A DNA stretch of 64,000 nucleotides from Methylobacterium platani (lineage in GTDB: Bacteria > Pseudomonadota > Alphaproteobacteria > Rhizobiales > Beijerinckiaceae). The stretch is taken from contig NZ_LWHQ01000064.1 of NCBI RefSeq assembly GCF_001653715.1, forward strand, positions 1 through 64,000, read 5' to 3'. The notes below the pieces were generated by a model that searched no databases, was not told the DNA's origin, and saw nothing but the letters and a program-made list of their open reading frames with translations. Numbering within the stretch: the first letter of the stretch is position 1; the number at the start of each line of letters is the position of its first letter. The translations under genes and the position numbers were made by a program. Shown here piece after piece: positions 26,682 to 35,550 of this stretch.

Positions 26682-27472
26682 GGGGCGTTGCGCGCCTTGC
26701 GGGCGCTCAGGCTCGCCGCCACCACGACGATCAGCGAGGCCGCGGTGAGGAGCGAGGAGATCGCCGCGATGGTCGGGTCGATCTCGTCGCGGAGCGCCGT
26801 GAACATCCGCTTCGTCAGGGTCTGGTTCTGGCCGCCGGCGATGAAGATCGCCACCACGGTCTCGTCGAGGGCCGAGATGAAGGCGAACAGCGCGCCCGAG
26901 ACCACGCTCGGCCGGATCTGCGGCAGGGTGACGGCGAGGAAGGCGCGCAGGCGGTTCATGCCGAGGCTGCGCGCCACCATCTCCTGCGTCGGGTCGAAGC
27001 CGCGCAGGCCCGCCAGCACCGCGGTGACGACGTAGGGCGTGGCGAGCATCACGTTGGCGAGCACCAGCCCCGGCAGGGTGGCGAGCAGCCCGGTCTTCGC
27101 GAAGACGAAGAACACCCCGATCCCAGTGATGACGATCGGCACGACGAGCGGCAGGAGCAGGATCACCGTGAGGCTGCGGGCGAGCCGCGACCCGCTCATG
27201 CTGAGCGCGTAGGCCGCCGCGGTGCCGATCAGCGTCGCGCCGAGGGCGGTCGCGAGCGCCACCCCGAGGCTGACCCGCGCCGCCTGCATCCAGGCCGGGT
27301 TGCCGAAGAACGCCTCGTACCAGCGCAAGGAATAGCCCGGCGGCGGGAAGGTGAGGAACCGGGCGTTCGAGAACGACATCGGCACCACGATCAGGATCGG
27401 CAGCACCAGGAACAGCAGCACCAGGCCGACGAGGAGGCCGAGGGCGAGGCGGGGGGCGAGCGAGGCCGGCAT
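26678..27472 (-). CDS. Spermidine/putrescine-type ABC transporter permease (PotC-like)
   Basis: 264 residues, with about six membrane helices and the binding-protein-dependent transport loop around GMNRLRAFLAVTLPQIRP. It opens with a hydrophobic helix LGLLVGLVLLFLVLPILIV. It overlaps the GMC gene by 4 bp and follows the next permease with only a 1-nt gap, so it is coupled on both sides. Confidence 0.93.
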   Translation of the reverse strand: MPASLAPRLALGLLVGLVLLFLVLPILIVVPMSFSNARFLTFPPPGYSLRWYEAFFGNPAWMQAARVSLGVALATALGATLIGTAAAYALSMSGSRLARSLTVILLLPLVVPIVITGIGVFFVFAKTGLLATLPGLVLANVMLATPYVVTAVLAGLRGFDPTQEMVARSLGMNRLRAFLAVTLPQIRPSVVSGALFAFISALDETVVAIFIAGGQNQTLTKRMFTALRDEIDPTIAAISSLLTAASLIVVVAASLSARKARNAP

Positions 27473-27473
27473 G

Positions 27474-28343
27474 TCAGCGCGCTCCCATGATGCGCTCGAA
27501 GGGGACGACCCGGGAGGCGAGCCAGAACAGGACGGCCACGCACACCAGCAGTACGACCCCGATGGCGCTCGCCGCGCCCCACTGGTTGTAGATCTCGACG
27601 TTGCGGCTCACCAGCATCGACACCATGAAGGTGCGCCCGCCGCCCAAGAGCTCCGGCGTGATGTAGAAGCCGAGCGCCAGCACGAAGACCAGCACCGTGC
27701 CGGCGACGACGCCCGGCATCGACAGCGGCAGGAACACCCGCAGGAAGACGTGGAGGGGCCCGCCGCCGAGGCTGGCGCCGGCGAGCATCAGGTCGCGGGG
27801 GATGCGCTGCATCGTGGCGTAGAGCGGCAGCACCATGAACGGCAGGAGGATGTGCAGGGTGGCGAGCACCGTGCCGAACTCGTTGTTGATGAGCGCGACC
27901 GGCTGGTCGGTGAGGCCGAGGCCCTGGAGCATCGCGTTCACGAGGCCGCGGCGCTGCAGCAGCACCATCCAGGCATAGGCGCGCACCAGCACGCTGGTCC
28001 AGAACGGCAGGATCACCATCCCGAGCACCACCACGCTCCAGCGCCGGGGCAGGGTCGCGGCCGCGTAGGCGACCGGGTAGCCCAGCAGCAGCGCCAGCAC
28101 CGTCACGGTGAGCGCGATGCGGAAGGTGAGCAGGAAGCTGCGCCAGTAGATGTCCTCGGTGAGGAAGCGCCGGTAATGCTCCAGGGTGAACGCCCCGTCG
28201 GTGGTGACCGACTGCACGGCGAGCCAGGCGAGCGGCACCACGAGGAGCGCCGCGACGACCGCGAGGGCGGGGGAGATGAGGGCGAGGACGAGGAGCCGCT
28301 CGCGCCGCTCGTGCCGCCGCAGGGCGGGGCTGGATGGTGTCAT
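27474..28343 (-). CDS. Spermidine/putrescine-type ABC transporter permease (PotB-like)
   Basis: 289 residues, about six membrane helices. It has the loop segment GASLGGGPLHVFLRVFLPLS near the middle and an N-terminal cytosolic extension SSPALRRHERRERLLVL. It pairs with the PotC-like subunit. It is separated from the upstream binding-protein gene by a 392-bp gap that contains a palindromic repeat element, so its expression relative to the receptor may be reduced by that element. Confidence 0.93.
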   Translation of the reverse strand: MTPSSPALRRHERRERLLVLALISPALAVVAALLVVPLAWLAVQSVTTDGAFTLEHYRRFLTEDIYWRSFLLTFRIALTVTVLALLLGYPVAYAAATLPRRWSVVVLGMVILPFWTSVLVRAYAWMVLLQRRGLVNAMLQGLGLTDQPVALINNEFGTVLATLHILLPFMVLPLYATMQRIPRDLMLAGASLGGGPLHVFLRVFLPLSMPGVVAGTVLVFVLALGFYITPELLGGGRTFMVSMLVSRNVEIYNQWGAASAIGVVLLVCVAVLFWLASRVVPFERIMGAR

Positions 28344-28438
28344 GGCGGGGGTGTCCGGGACGGATGTCGGCGGGACGAGGATGGCGCGAGAGGCGCTGCC
28401 GCAAATCTTTCCGCCTCTGCGCGGGGCTGTCCATGAAG

Positions 28439-28678
28439 AGAAAAGGCGCGGGTTTCCCCCTCTCCCCGCGGGCGGGGAGAGGCCTGAGCTCCGAAGGGGC
28501 TCAGGGAGCCGCGAACCGCAGGTTCGCCGCGAGGGTGAGGGGGGGGGTCCGGAGGAGCCTCACTCGTCGAGACCCCCTCACCCTCGCTCCGGCTCCGCCT
28601 CCGCTAGCTCCGTCGACGACAAGGTCGCCGGAGCCCTCTCCCCGCCCGCGGGGAGAGGGGATTTCCCTGCGCTTTTCT
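28439..28678. repeat. 240-bp nested inverted-repeat element in the ABC operon
   Basis: The gap between the receptor and permease genes is filled by a non-coding palindromic element. The outer arms are 28439-28460 and 28656-28678 (GAAAAGGCGCGGG... against ...CCCTGCGCTTTTC). The next arms are CCCCTCTCCCCGCGGG (about 28457-28472) and the CCCTCTCCCCGCCCGCGGGG region at 28635-28654. The inner arms are GAGGGTGAGGGGG and CCCCCTCACCCTC. Its core 28536-28582 recurs at 35924-35970. It has no ORF and looks like a MITE/REPIN-type dispersed element inserted between operon genes. Nothing else is seen in 28344-28735. Confidence 0.7.
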
Positions 28679-28735
28679 TTCTCCGGATAGTCCTGTCTTC
28701 TGAGGGGGAGGGTTACCAGCGGCAGCGTCCCCCCC

Positions 28736-29776
28736 TCACTTCCTCTGCACGAACTCCGCCCAGCGCTTGAGCGCCGCGTCACCCGCGTCCGAGGTCCACC
28801 ACTCGGCCGAGAGCACCGCCTGCTTCCTGGCGTTCTCCGGGGAACTCGGCAGCTTGGCCGCCAGCGAGGCCGGGATGATGCCGGTGTCGAAGGCCGCCGG
28901 GTTGCCGGGGCCGTAGGGAATGTTGAGCGGCAGGTTGGCCTGGAGCTTCGGGTCGATCGCCTCGTTGACGAACTTCACGGCGGTGGCGAGGTTCGGGGCG
29001 TTCTTCAGGATGCAGAGCGAGGTGTTCTGCAGGATGCCCTGGTTGTAGGTGTAGTCGGCATCCGCGCCGGCCTCCATCACCGCGGAGACGCGGCCGTTCC
29101 AGATCATCTCCATGTCGACCTCGCCGCCCTGGATCAGCAGGGCCGACTGGCCGCCGGAGGTCCACCAGACCGAGATATGCGGCTTGATCGCCTCGAGCTT
29201 GCGGAAGGCGCGGTCGACGTCGAGGGGATACAGCTTGTCGGGGGCGACGCCGTCGGCCATCAGCGCGGCTTCGAGGGTGGCGAAGGGATGGTTGCGCAAG
29301 GCCCGGGCGCCCGGGAACTTCTTCACGTCCCAGAAATCGGCCCAGCTCTGCGGCGGGTTCTTGCCGTACTTGGACTTGCTGTAGGCGAGCACGCTCGAAT
29401 AGAACTCGTAGGGCACCGAGTAGTCGGTCTTGTAGATCGCCGGGATCGCGGCGGCGTTCGGGATCTTCGAAAAGTCGAGCTTCTCGATCAGCCCGGCCTT
29501 GCCGCCGCGCACGCAATCCTGGGTCGGGGTGTCGACGACGTCCCAGGTCGGCTTGCCGGTCGCTCCCTGCGTGCGGATCACCGGCCAGGCATCGGGGGCG
29601 CTGTCCTGGTTGATGGTGATGCCGAGCGCCTTGGCGGCCGGATCGAGGATCGCCTTGGTCTGGGCCTGCTGGTAGGCGCCGCCCTGCGACACGAAGGTGA
29701 CCTGCTCGGCGGCCAGGGCCGGGCCGCCCGCCCCGAGGAGGCAGGCCAGGACGGTGGTTCTGATGAGCGACGCCAT
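28736..29776 (-). CDS. Spermidine/putrescine-type ABC substrate-binding protein (PotD-like)
   Basis: A 346-residue periplasmic receptor. The signal peptide is MASLIRTTVLACLLGAGGPALA with cleavage before AEQVTF. The mature part has VTFVSQGGAYQQAQTKAIL and WDVVDTPTQDCVRGGKAGLIEKLDFS, and is of SBP_bac_8 type. Related receptors take polyamines, opines or small quaternary amines. It precedes the two permeases, after the DAO-type oxidase gene. Confidence 0.92.
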   Translation of the reverse strand: MASLIRTTVLACLLGAGGPALAAEQVTFVSQGGAYQQAQTKAILDPAAKALGITINQDSAPDAWPVIRTQGATGKPTWDVVDTPTQDCVRGGKAGLIEKLDFSKIPNAAAIPAIYKTDYSVPYEFYSSVLAYSKSKYGKNPPQSWADFWDVKKFPGARALRNHPFATLEAALMADGVAPDKLYPLDVDRAFRKLEAIKPHISVWWTSGGQSALLIQGGEVDMEMIWNGRVSAVMEAGADADYTYNQGILQNTSLCILKNAPNLATAVKFVNEAIDPKLQANLPLNIPYGPGNPAAFDTGIIPASLAAKLPSSPENARKQAVLSAEWWTSDAGDAALKRWAEFVQRK

Positions 29777-29806
29777 CTCGACTTCCCCTCTGTTGTCGCC
29801 GGCCGC

Positions 29807-31108
29807 CTATCGGCCGATCGCGTCCAGGAATTGGTACCAGCCGGCGACGAGCCGGATCACCGGCTCGCGCAAGCCGTAGAACGGGACCGGCTGGAAGCCG
29901 CCGGCACCCAGCAGCGCCACGTCCGGGCGCTCGCCGAGGGCGAACGCGGCCGCGAGGCCGCCGAGGTGGCTCGACATCGCGACCCCGGCGCCGTTGTAGC
30001 CCATGGCGAAGCTGACGCGGTCGTCGAGCCGGCCGACATGCGGCAGCGCGTCCAGCGTCATGCCGACGAGGCCCGACCAGCGATAGGCGACGGCCGTGTC
30101 GGCCAGCGCCGGGAAGGTGCGCACCATCGCCCGCCGCAAGGTGGCGAAGGCGGCCTCGGAATCGGCGCGCCCGAAGGCGCCGCGGCCGCCGAACACCATC
30201 CGGTCGTCGACCATGCGGAACCAGCGCATCATCCGCCGGGTCTCGACGTAGATCCGCCGGCTCGGCAGGATCGCGGCCTTGAGATTGTCGGAGAGCGGCT
30301 CGGTGGCGAGGATCGCGCTGCGGAACGGGATCAGGCGGGTGCGCAAGGGTTCGCCCGCCCCGGTGAGGTCGGTGTAGCCGTTCGTCGCCACGATCACCTG
30401 GCGCGCCCGCACCGAGCCGCCCGGCGTCTCGACCCGGATGCCGCCCGCCTCGCGGTGGAAGCGGGTGGCGGGGCTTGCCTCGTGGATCGCGAGGCCCTTG
30501 CCCGCGACCGCCCGGGCGAGGCCGCGGGCGTAGTTGAGCGGCTGCAGGCCGCCGGCCTTCGTCGAGAGCACGCCGCCGACGAAATCCTGCGAGCCGGTCT
30601 CGGCCGCCACCGCCTCGCGGGACAGGACCGAGACGGAGGCGTCGCCCATCGCCCGGCGCATCCACTCCATGTCGGCGACGGTGGCGGCCAGGGTGGCGGG
30701 GGTGTGGGCGCATTTGAGCTGGCCGACCCGGGCGTAGTTGGCCTCCGCGATGCCGTGCTCGGAAATCAGCCGCTCCAGGGTCTCGACCGAGTCGTACGCG
30801 ATGGCGTGCATGCGCTTGGCCACCGCGATGCCGTGCCGGCCCGCGATCGCCTGGAACGACGGGCGGTACTTCGCCGAGACCACGCCGCCGTTGCGCCCGC
30901 TGGCGCCCCAGCCGATGGCGCTGGCCTCCAGCACCACGGCCCGCTCGCCGCGCGCGGCGAGCGCGAGCGCCGCCGAGAGGCCGGTATAGCCGCCGCCGAC
31001 GATCGCGACGTCGGCCTGGACGTCGCGATCGAGCGGCCCGAAGCGTCCGGCCGGCACCGCGCCGGCGGCCCAGAGCGAGGCGACCGGTGGCTTCGGGAAG
31101 GCGTCCAT
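29807..31108 (-). CDS. DAO-type FAD-dependent oxidoreductase (amine/amino-acid oxidase-like)
   Basis: 433 residues. The Rossmann FAD motif DVAIVGGGYTGLSAALALAARG is at about residue 33 onward. SAIGWGASGRNGGVVSAKYR and YRWSGLVGMTLDALPHVGRL follow, and the C-terminus returns to the flavin with GYNGAGVAMSSHLGG. This resembles PuuB/gamma-glutamylputrescine oxidase-like enzymes. The real ATG is 31108; a longer open frame to 31264 is overlap with the dehalogenase gene. Only 2 nt separate it from that gene. It probably oxidises the imported amine or amino acid. Confidence 0.91.
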   Translation of the reverse strand: MDAFPKPPVASLWAAGAVPAGRFGPLDRDVQADVAIVGGGYTGLSAALALAARGERAVVLEASAIGWGASGRNGGVVSAKYRPSFQAIAGRHGIAVAKRMHAIAYDSVETLERLISEHGIAEANYARVGQLKCAHTPATLAATVADMEWMRRAMGDASVSVLSREAVAAETGSQDFVGGVLSTKAGGLQPLNYARGLARAVAGKGLAIHEASPATRFHREAGGIRVETPGGSVRARQVIVATNGYTDLTGAGEPLRTRLIPFRSAILATEPLSDNLKAAILPSRRIYVETRRMMRWFRMVDDRMVFGGRGAFGRADSEAAFATLRRAMVRTFPALADTAVAYRWSGLVGMTLDALPHVGRLDDRVSFAMGYNGAGVAMSSHLGGLAAAFALGERPDVALLGAGGFQPVPFYGLREPVIRLVAGWYQFLDAIGR

Positions 31109-31110
31109 GG

Positions 31111-31845
31111 TCAGGCCGCCTGCCGGGCGGCGGCCGCGAAGGCCGCGTCGGCGGCGTCGGCGAGCTTTTCCAGCGTCGGGAAGTGGTAGTCGGGCGTCGT
31201 CAGCCGCGCGGGCTCGGGCGTGCCGCCGAAGCCGTCGAGGCCCTGGCGGCGCTCGATCCAGCACACGGTGTAGCCGAGGTCCCGGGCGACGCCGATGTCG
31301 TGGTACTGGCTCTGGGCGACGTGGAGCATGTCGCTCTGCTTGTAGCCGAGCGCCGATTGCCGGCCGCGGTTGAAGGCGAAGAATTGCGGGTTGGGCTTGG
31401 CGACGCCGGTATCGTCGTAGGTGACGCTGTCGTGGAACGGCATCCCGAGGGTGTGGGCGTAGAACGAGAAGGCCGAGCGGTCGGCGTTGGTCATCGCGAC
31501 GAGGCGGTAATGCTTGCGCAGGCGCTTCAGGGCGGCCACCGAATCCGCGAAGGCCGGCCAGCGCAGCACCGAGAGCTGGAAGGCGTCGGCATCGGCGTCC
31601 GAGTTCGGGAAGCCGAGTTCCCGGGCGACGTGGCGGTAGACGTCGGCGAAGACCTCGCTCGAGCGCTCGTAGTTGAGCTCGCGGCCCTTGAGGTAGGAGG
31701 CGAAGATCGTCGCGTCGCTCAACTCCTCCCTGCTGCGGCCCGAGACGGCGCGCAGGTGGTCGAGGATGCCCTTCTCGAAGTCGATCAGGGTGCCGACGAC
31801 GTCGAAGGTGAGGACCTTGAAGCTGTCGAGTGCGGGGGCGGGCAT
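31111..31845 (-). CDS. HAD-superfamily hydrolase, haloacid-dehalogenase type II-like
   Basis: A 244-residue HAD hydrolase. Motif I is VLTFDVVGTLIDFEKG with nucleophile Asp15, motif II is LVAMTNADRSAFS, motif III is the Lys in GVAKPNPQFF, and motif IV is around HVAQSQYHDIGVARDLG. The DxVGT form of motif I fits the L-2-haloacid dehalogenase branch, but many members act on phosphates or unknown substrates. An AAAGGA site precedes the ATG. It lies within the transporter operon, between the ATPase and oxidase genes. Confidence 0.88.
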   Translation of the reverse strand: MPAPALDSFKVLTFDVVGTLIDFEKGILDHLRAVSGRSREELSDATIFASYLKGRELNYERSSEVFADVYRHVARELGFPNSDADADAFQLSVLRWPAFADSVAALKRLRKHYRLVAMTNADRSAFSFYAHTLGMPFHDSVTYDDTGVAKPNPQFFAFNRGRQSALGYKQSDMLHVAQSQYHDIGVARDLGYTVCWIERRQGLDGFGGTPEPARLTTPDYHFPTLEKLADAADAAFAAAARQAA

Positions 31846-31878
31846 GGGACGTCCTTTCGGAGGGCGAGGAGGGGAGGG

Positions 31879-33003
31879 TCAGGCGGGCTCCGCCGGGACG
31901 ACGATCGTGTCCTGCGGGTGGAGGAGGGCAGTGAGGACGCCGCCGGGGGCGGGAATCGCGAGGCGCCCGGCATGGTGGGCCGGCTGGCGCAGCGAGATCT
32001 CCGGCCCGTCGTCGAGGGCGACGAACACCCGCAGGCTCTCGCCCTGGTAGACGATGTCGGTCACCCGGCCCGTCAGGCGGTTGTAGCCGTCGGGGACGGC
32101 CTCGCCCGCGACGATCAGCTTCTCGGTCTGGATCGCCAGCAACAGGGCCTCGCCCGCCGGCAGGGGCCGGGCGCTGCGCAGGGTGGCGGACCCGAGCGCG
32201 ACGGCGTCGGCACCGGCGCGGGTCACCGGCACCAGGGTCGATTCGCCGATGAAGCTCGCCACGAAGGCGCTCATCGGCCGGTCGTGCAGGCGCTCGGGCG
32301 TGTCGACCTGGGCAAGCCGCCCGCCGCGCAGGATGGCGATGCGGTCGCTCATCGTCAGCGCCTCGCGCTGGTCGTGGGTGACGTAGATGATGGTGGCCTC
32401 GAGCTGCCGGTGCAGGCGCCGCAGCTCGATCTGCATCGTCTCGCGCAGTTGCTTGTCGAGGGCCGAGAGCGGCTCGTCCATCAGGATCAGCCGCGGCCGG
32501 AACACGATGGCGCGGGCGAGCGCCACGCGCTGGCGCTGGCCGCCGGAGAGCTGCGAGATCGCCCGGTTCTCGTAGCCGGCGAGCTCGACCATCGCCAGCG
32601 CCTCCGCCACCCGCGTCCCCCAGGAGGCCTTCGGCTCGCGCCGGGCCCGCAGCGGGAAGGCGACGTTCTCCGCGACGGTGAGGTGCGGGAACAGGGCGTA
32701 GTTCTGGAACACGACCCCGATGTCGCGCTTGTGGGGCGGCACGAAGGTCATGTCGACCTCGCCGACATGCACGCTGCCGGAGGAGGGCACGGTGAAGCCG
32801 CCGAGGATGCCGAGCAGCGTGGTCTTGCCGGAGCCCGACGGCCCGAGGAGCGACAGGAACTCGCCGGGCGCGACCTCGAGGGAGACGTCGTCGAGGGCCG
32901 TGAAGGCCCCGTAGCGCCGGGTCGCGTTGCGGATCGACACCCCGACGCTGCCGCCGGCGAGCGCTCCGCCGCTCACGCCCGACTTCGATCCCGCTGCCGC
33001 CAT
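31879..33003 (-). CDS. Spermidine/putrescine-type ABC transporter ATP-binding protein (PotA-like)
   Basis: A 374-residue ATPase. Walker A is LLGPSGSGKTTLLGILGG, the Q-loop VVFQNYALFPHLTV, the signature LSGGQRQRVALARA, Walker B LILMDEPLSALD, and the switch IIYVTHDQREALTMSD. A C-terminal TOBE-type beta domain follows (about 275-374). It serves the PotBCD-like genes downstream. The ATG at 33003 is chosen; the same frame stays open to 35256 only as a shadow over the LysR and dehydrogenase genes. Confidence 0.95.
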   Translation of the reverse strand: MAAAGSKSGVSGGALAGGSVGVSIRNATRRYGAFTALDDVSLEVAPGEFLSLLGPSGSGKTTLLGILGGFTVPSSGSVHVGEVDMTFVPPHKRDIGVVFQNYALFPHLTVAENVAFPLRARREPKASWGTRVAEALAMVELAGYENRAISQLSGGQRQRVALARAIVFRPRLILMDEPLSALDKQLRETMQIELRRLHRQLEATIIYVTHDQREALTMSDRIAILRGGRLAQVDTPERLHDRPMSAFVASFIGESTLVPVTRAGADAVALGSATLRSARPLPAGEALLLAIQTEKLIVAGEAVPDGYNRLTGRVTDIVYQGESLRVFVALDDGPEISLRQPAHHAGRLAIPAPGGVLTALLHPQDTIVVPAEPA

Positions 33004-33092
33004 CGTGGGGTGCCGCCTTCGCGTCCGCTGCCGTCGATGGACCGGATGCTCACAAAAGCGGTGCCCTGGTTCAATGTCGAAAGAATCCGCCG

Positions 33093-33115
33093 GGTCATAA
33101 CTCCAGGTTATGACC
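33093..33115. promoter_or_regulatory. Perfect palindrome, candidate LysR-type operator
   Basis: GGTCATAAC (33093-33101) and GTTATGACC (33107-33115) are perfect reverse complements with a 5-nt centre (TCCAG). It contains a T-N11-A LysR box (TAACTCCAGGTTA). It lies about 90 bp upstream of the PotA-like start and overlaps the stop codon of the GcvA-type gene at 33108-33110. It could instead be a terminator hairpin for that gene. Confidence 0.55.
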
Positions 33116-34058
33116 TGTCGAAGCAGGCCCGGCTCAACGCGAGGTCCGGATAGAGCCGGTCGACCTTCGCGACGTCGGCGCGCATCTCGGCGACGATCCA
33201 GTCGCGCACGGCGGCGACCGAGCGGCGCAGGGGCCGCGAGCGCAGGTGGATGAGCTGGCATTCCCGCGCCGTGCGGGTGAGGCGGGAGGCGGCCGGCACG
33301 AGGTCGCCGGTCGAGAGCCAATGCGAGACCACGCTGGCCCAGCCGAGCGCCACGCCCTGGCCGAGGAGGGCGGCCTGCAGCACCACCGCGTAATCCGAAA
33401 AATTCAGCGAGGCGCGCGAGCCGTTCCAGTCCGGCCCCGGATCGACCCCGCCGATCCACATCGGCGAGGTGGCGGTGAGGTTGACGAAGGTGGTGCGGCG
33501 CTCGGCATCCGCCGCCCGGCCCGCCAGGTAGGCCGGGCTGCAGACCGGCAGCATCACCTCGTTCATCAGGAACACCGCCTCGTGGTCGAGGTCCGGTCCC
33601 TCGACGAAGCGCATGCCGAGATCGACGTCGTCGACCGGCCCGGCGAGCGCTCCCGGGATGAGCTGGAAGCGGAAATCGACCGAGGGGAACGCCTCCTGCA
33701 GGGTGTTGATGCGCGGCATCAGCCAGTGGGTGGTGAAGGCCGAGGACAGGGAGAGCGTGACCGTGTCGATGCCGGTGCGGCGGATGTCGATCTCGCGCAA
33801 CGCCGCCTCGATGCCGCGAAAGCCATCCGCCACCCGGCGGTAGAGGATCGCGCCGTCCTCGGTGAGCGCGATCCCCTCGCCCGAGCGGTCGAGCAGGCGC
33901 ACGCCGAGATGGCGCTCGAGCTGCGCCATCGCCTTGCTGACCGCCGGCTGGGTCACGTTCAGCTCGGCCGCCGCCCGGGTGAAGCTCGCGTTGCGCGCCA
34001 CCGCCTCGAACACGAACAGGGCGTGGTTGGACGGCAGCATGCGTCGGAGCGGGTTCAT
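33108..34058 (-). CDS. LysR-family regulator, GcvA-like
   Basis: 316 residues. The N-terminal HTH (LPSNHALFVFEAVARNASFT, ELNVTQPAVSKAMAQLERHLG) is followed by an effector domain with FNLTA-region features of the GcvA branch (FVNLTATSPMWIGG, in part). It lies between the dehydrogenase gene and the PotABCD-like operon, all on the minus strand, and is likely the operon's regulator. A LysR-type palindrome overlaps its stop codon, next to the ABC promoter. Confidence 0.93.
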   Translation of the reverse strand: MNPLRRMLPSNHALFVFEAVARNASFTRAAAELNVTQPAVSKAMAQLERHLGVRLLDRSGEGIALTEDGAILYRRVADGFRGIEAALREIDIRRTGIDTVTLSLSSAFTTHWLMPRINTLQEAFPSVDFRFQLIPGALAGPVDDVDLGMRFVEGPDLDHEAVFLMNEVMLPVCSPAYLAGRAADAERRTTFVNLTATSPMWIGGVDPGPDWNGSRASLNFSDYAVVLQAALLGQGVALGWASVVSHWLSTGDLVPAASRLTRTARECQLIHLRSRPLRRSVAAVRDWIVAEMRADVAKVDRLYPDLALSRACFDRS

Positions 34059-34103
34059 CGCGGCGGCACGCCTCTCGTCTCGCGCGGTGCGCGGTTTCCG
34101 CCC

Positions 34104-35183
34104 CTATGCATTGTCGCCCCGGATCGCCGCGATCACCGCGTCGGTGACCTGGCGCGTCGTCGCCGGGCCGCCGAGGTCGGGGGTGTGCAGGCTGGAATCG
34201 GCGGTCACCCGCTCTACCGCCCGCATCAGCCGGTCCGCCGCGTCCGGCTCGCCGAGATGCTCGAGCATCTGGCAGGCGGTCCAGAACGTCGCGACCGGGT
34301 TGGCGATGCCCTTGCCGGCGATGTCGAAGGCCGAGCCGTGGATCGGCTCGAACATCGACGGGAACCTGCGCTCCGGGTTGATGTTCGCGGTCGGCGCGAT
34401 GCCGAGCGAGCCGGCGAGCGCCGCGGCGAGGTCCGACAGGATGTCGGCGTGCAGGTTCGTCGCCACGATGGTGTCGAGGGTCTCGGGCTTGATCACCATC
34501 CGCATCGTCATGGCGTCGACCAGCATCTTGTCCCAGGTCACGTCCGGGAACTCCTGCGCCACCTCGGCGGCGATCTCGTCCCACATCACCATGGCGTGGC
34601 GCTGGGCGTTCGACTTCGTGACCACGGTGAGCAGCTTGCGCGGCCGGCTCCGGGCGAGCGTGAAGGCGTAGCGGATGATGCGGGCGACGCCGGTGCGGGT
34701 CATCATCGAGACGTCGGTGGCGACCTCCTCCGGATGGCCCTGGTGGACGCGCCCGCCGACGCCCGCATACTCGCCCTCCGAGTTCTCGCGCACGATCACC
34801 CAGTCGAGCTCGGGCCCGGAGACGTGGCGCAGCGGGCTGGTGATGCCGGGCAGGATCCGGGTCGGGCGGACGTTGGCATACTGGTCGAAGGGCTGGCAGA
34901 TCGCGAGGCGCAGGCCCCACAGGCTGACGTGGTCGGGCACGTCCGGCGCGCCGACGGCACCGAAGAAGATCGCGTCGTGGTGCCGGATCCGCTCGCGGCC
35001 GTCGGCCGGCATCATCACGCCGTGCGTCCTGTAGTAGTCCGAGCCCCAGTCGAAGTGATCGAACCGGAACTTGAACGTTCCGGCCTTCTCGGCCAGGGCA
35101 TCCAGCACCTCGATGCCGGCGGCGATGACCTCGATGCCGATGCCGTCGGCCGGGATCGCGGCGATCGTGTAGGTCTTGGTCAT
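34104..35183 (-). CDS. Tartrate dehydrogenase/decarboxylase or D-malate dehydrogenase homologue
   Basis: A 359-residue member of the isocitrate/isopropylmalate dehydrogenase family. Typical features are the opening IAAIPADGIGIEVIAAGIEV, RENSEGEYAGVGGRVHQG, the catalytic-lysine segment VVTKSNAQRHAM, DAMTMRMVIKPETLDTIV, and NLHADILSDLAAALAGSLG. It acts on tartrate, D-malate or a 3-substituted malate with NAD. The start is the ATG 35183; the longer frame to 35300 has no family similarity. It begins the long minus-strand cluster that ends with the GMC oxidoreductase. Confidence 0.92.
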   Translation of the reverse strand: MTKTYTIAAIPADGIGIEVIAAGIEVLDALAEKAGTFKFRFDHFDWGSDYYRTHGVMMPADGRERIRHHDAIFFGAVGAPDVPDHVSLWGLRLAICQPFDQYANVRPTRILPGITSPLRHVSGPELDWVIVRENSEGEYAGVGGRVHQGHPEEVATDVSMMTRTGVARIIRYAFTLARSRPRKLLTVVTKSNAQRHAMVMWDEIAAEVAQEFPDVTWDKMLVDAMTMRMVIKPETLDTIVATNLHADILSDLAAALAGSLGIAPTANINPERRFPSMFEPIHGSAFDIAGKGIANPVATFWTACQMLEHLGEPDAADRLMRAVERVTADSSLHTPDLGGPATTRQVTDAVIAAIRGDNA

Positions 35184-35304
35184 GACGGGTCTCCGGAGGG
35201 AGGGGCGGACGCGGCCGCGCCGCGGCTTTGCCCTCGGCGAGGGCGTCGCGCAACACCTCGTCGAGGGGGCCGCCGTGCGACGGAGGACGGACGGGCCCAC
35301 GCCT

Positions 35305-35550
35305 CCGTCGGCCTGGCCCGCGTCACCATCCGGCGATGGGTGGCGAGCAGGCCCGGCAGGGCGGCGTCCGGCATCGCGGCGCGCACGGCGTCGCGGTCGG
35401 CCGTGCCGTCCATCCCGTGGACCCGCGAGCGCAGGCCCACATAGACCAGGGCGCCGTGGATGCCGAAGAGCAGCTCGAACTCGTCCGGCGCCAGGGGCTG
35501 GGCCTCGGGGCTCGGCAGGCCGGATTCCGCCCGCATGTCGGCCAGCACCA
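35305..35550 (-). pseudogene. Unassigned protein-coding remnant (minus strand)
   Basis: About 80 residues read in a protein-like manner (DMRAESGLPSPEAQPLAPDE, then LLFGIHGALVYVGLRSRVHG and AALPGLLATHRRMV). The style is that of a TetR C-terminal ligand domain, but that is a weak impression. It has no start or DNA-binding part and its left side fades into low-complexity arginine-rich sequence, so it is a remnant. It abuts the opposite-strand CoxL fragment at about 35550. The rest of 35184-35304 shows nothing coding. Confidence 0.35.
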
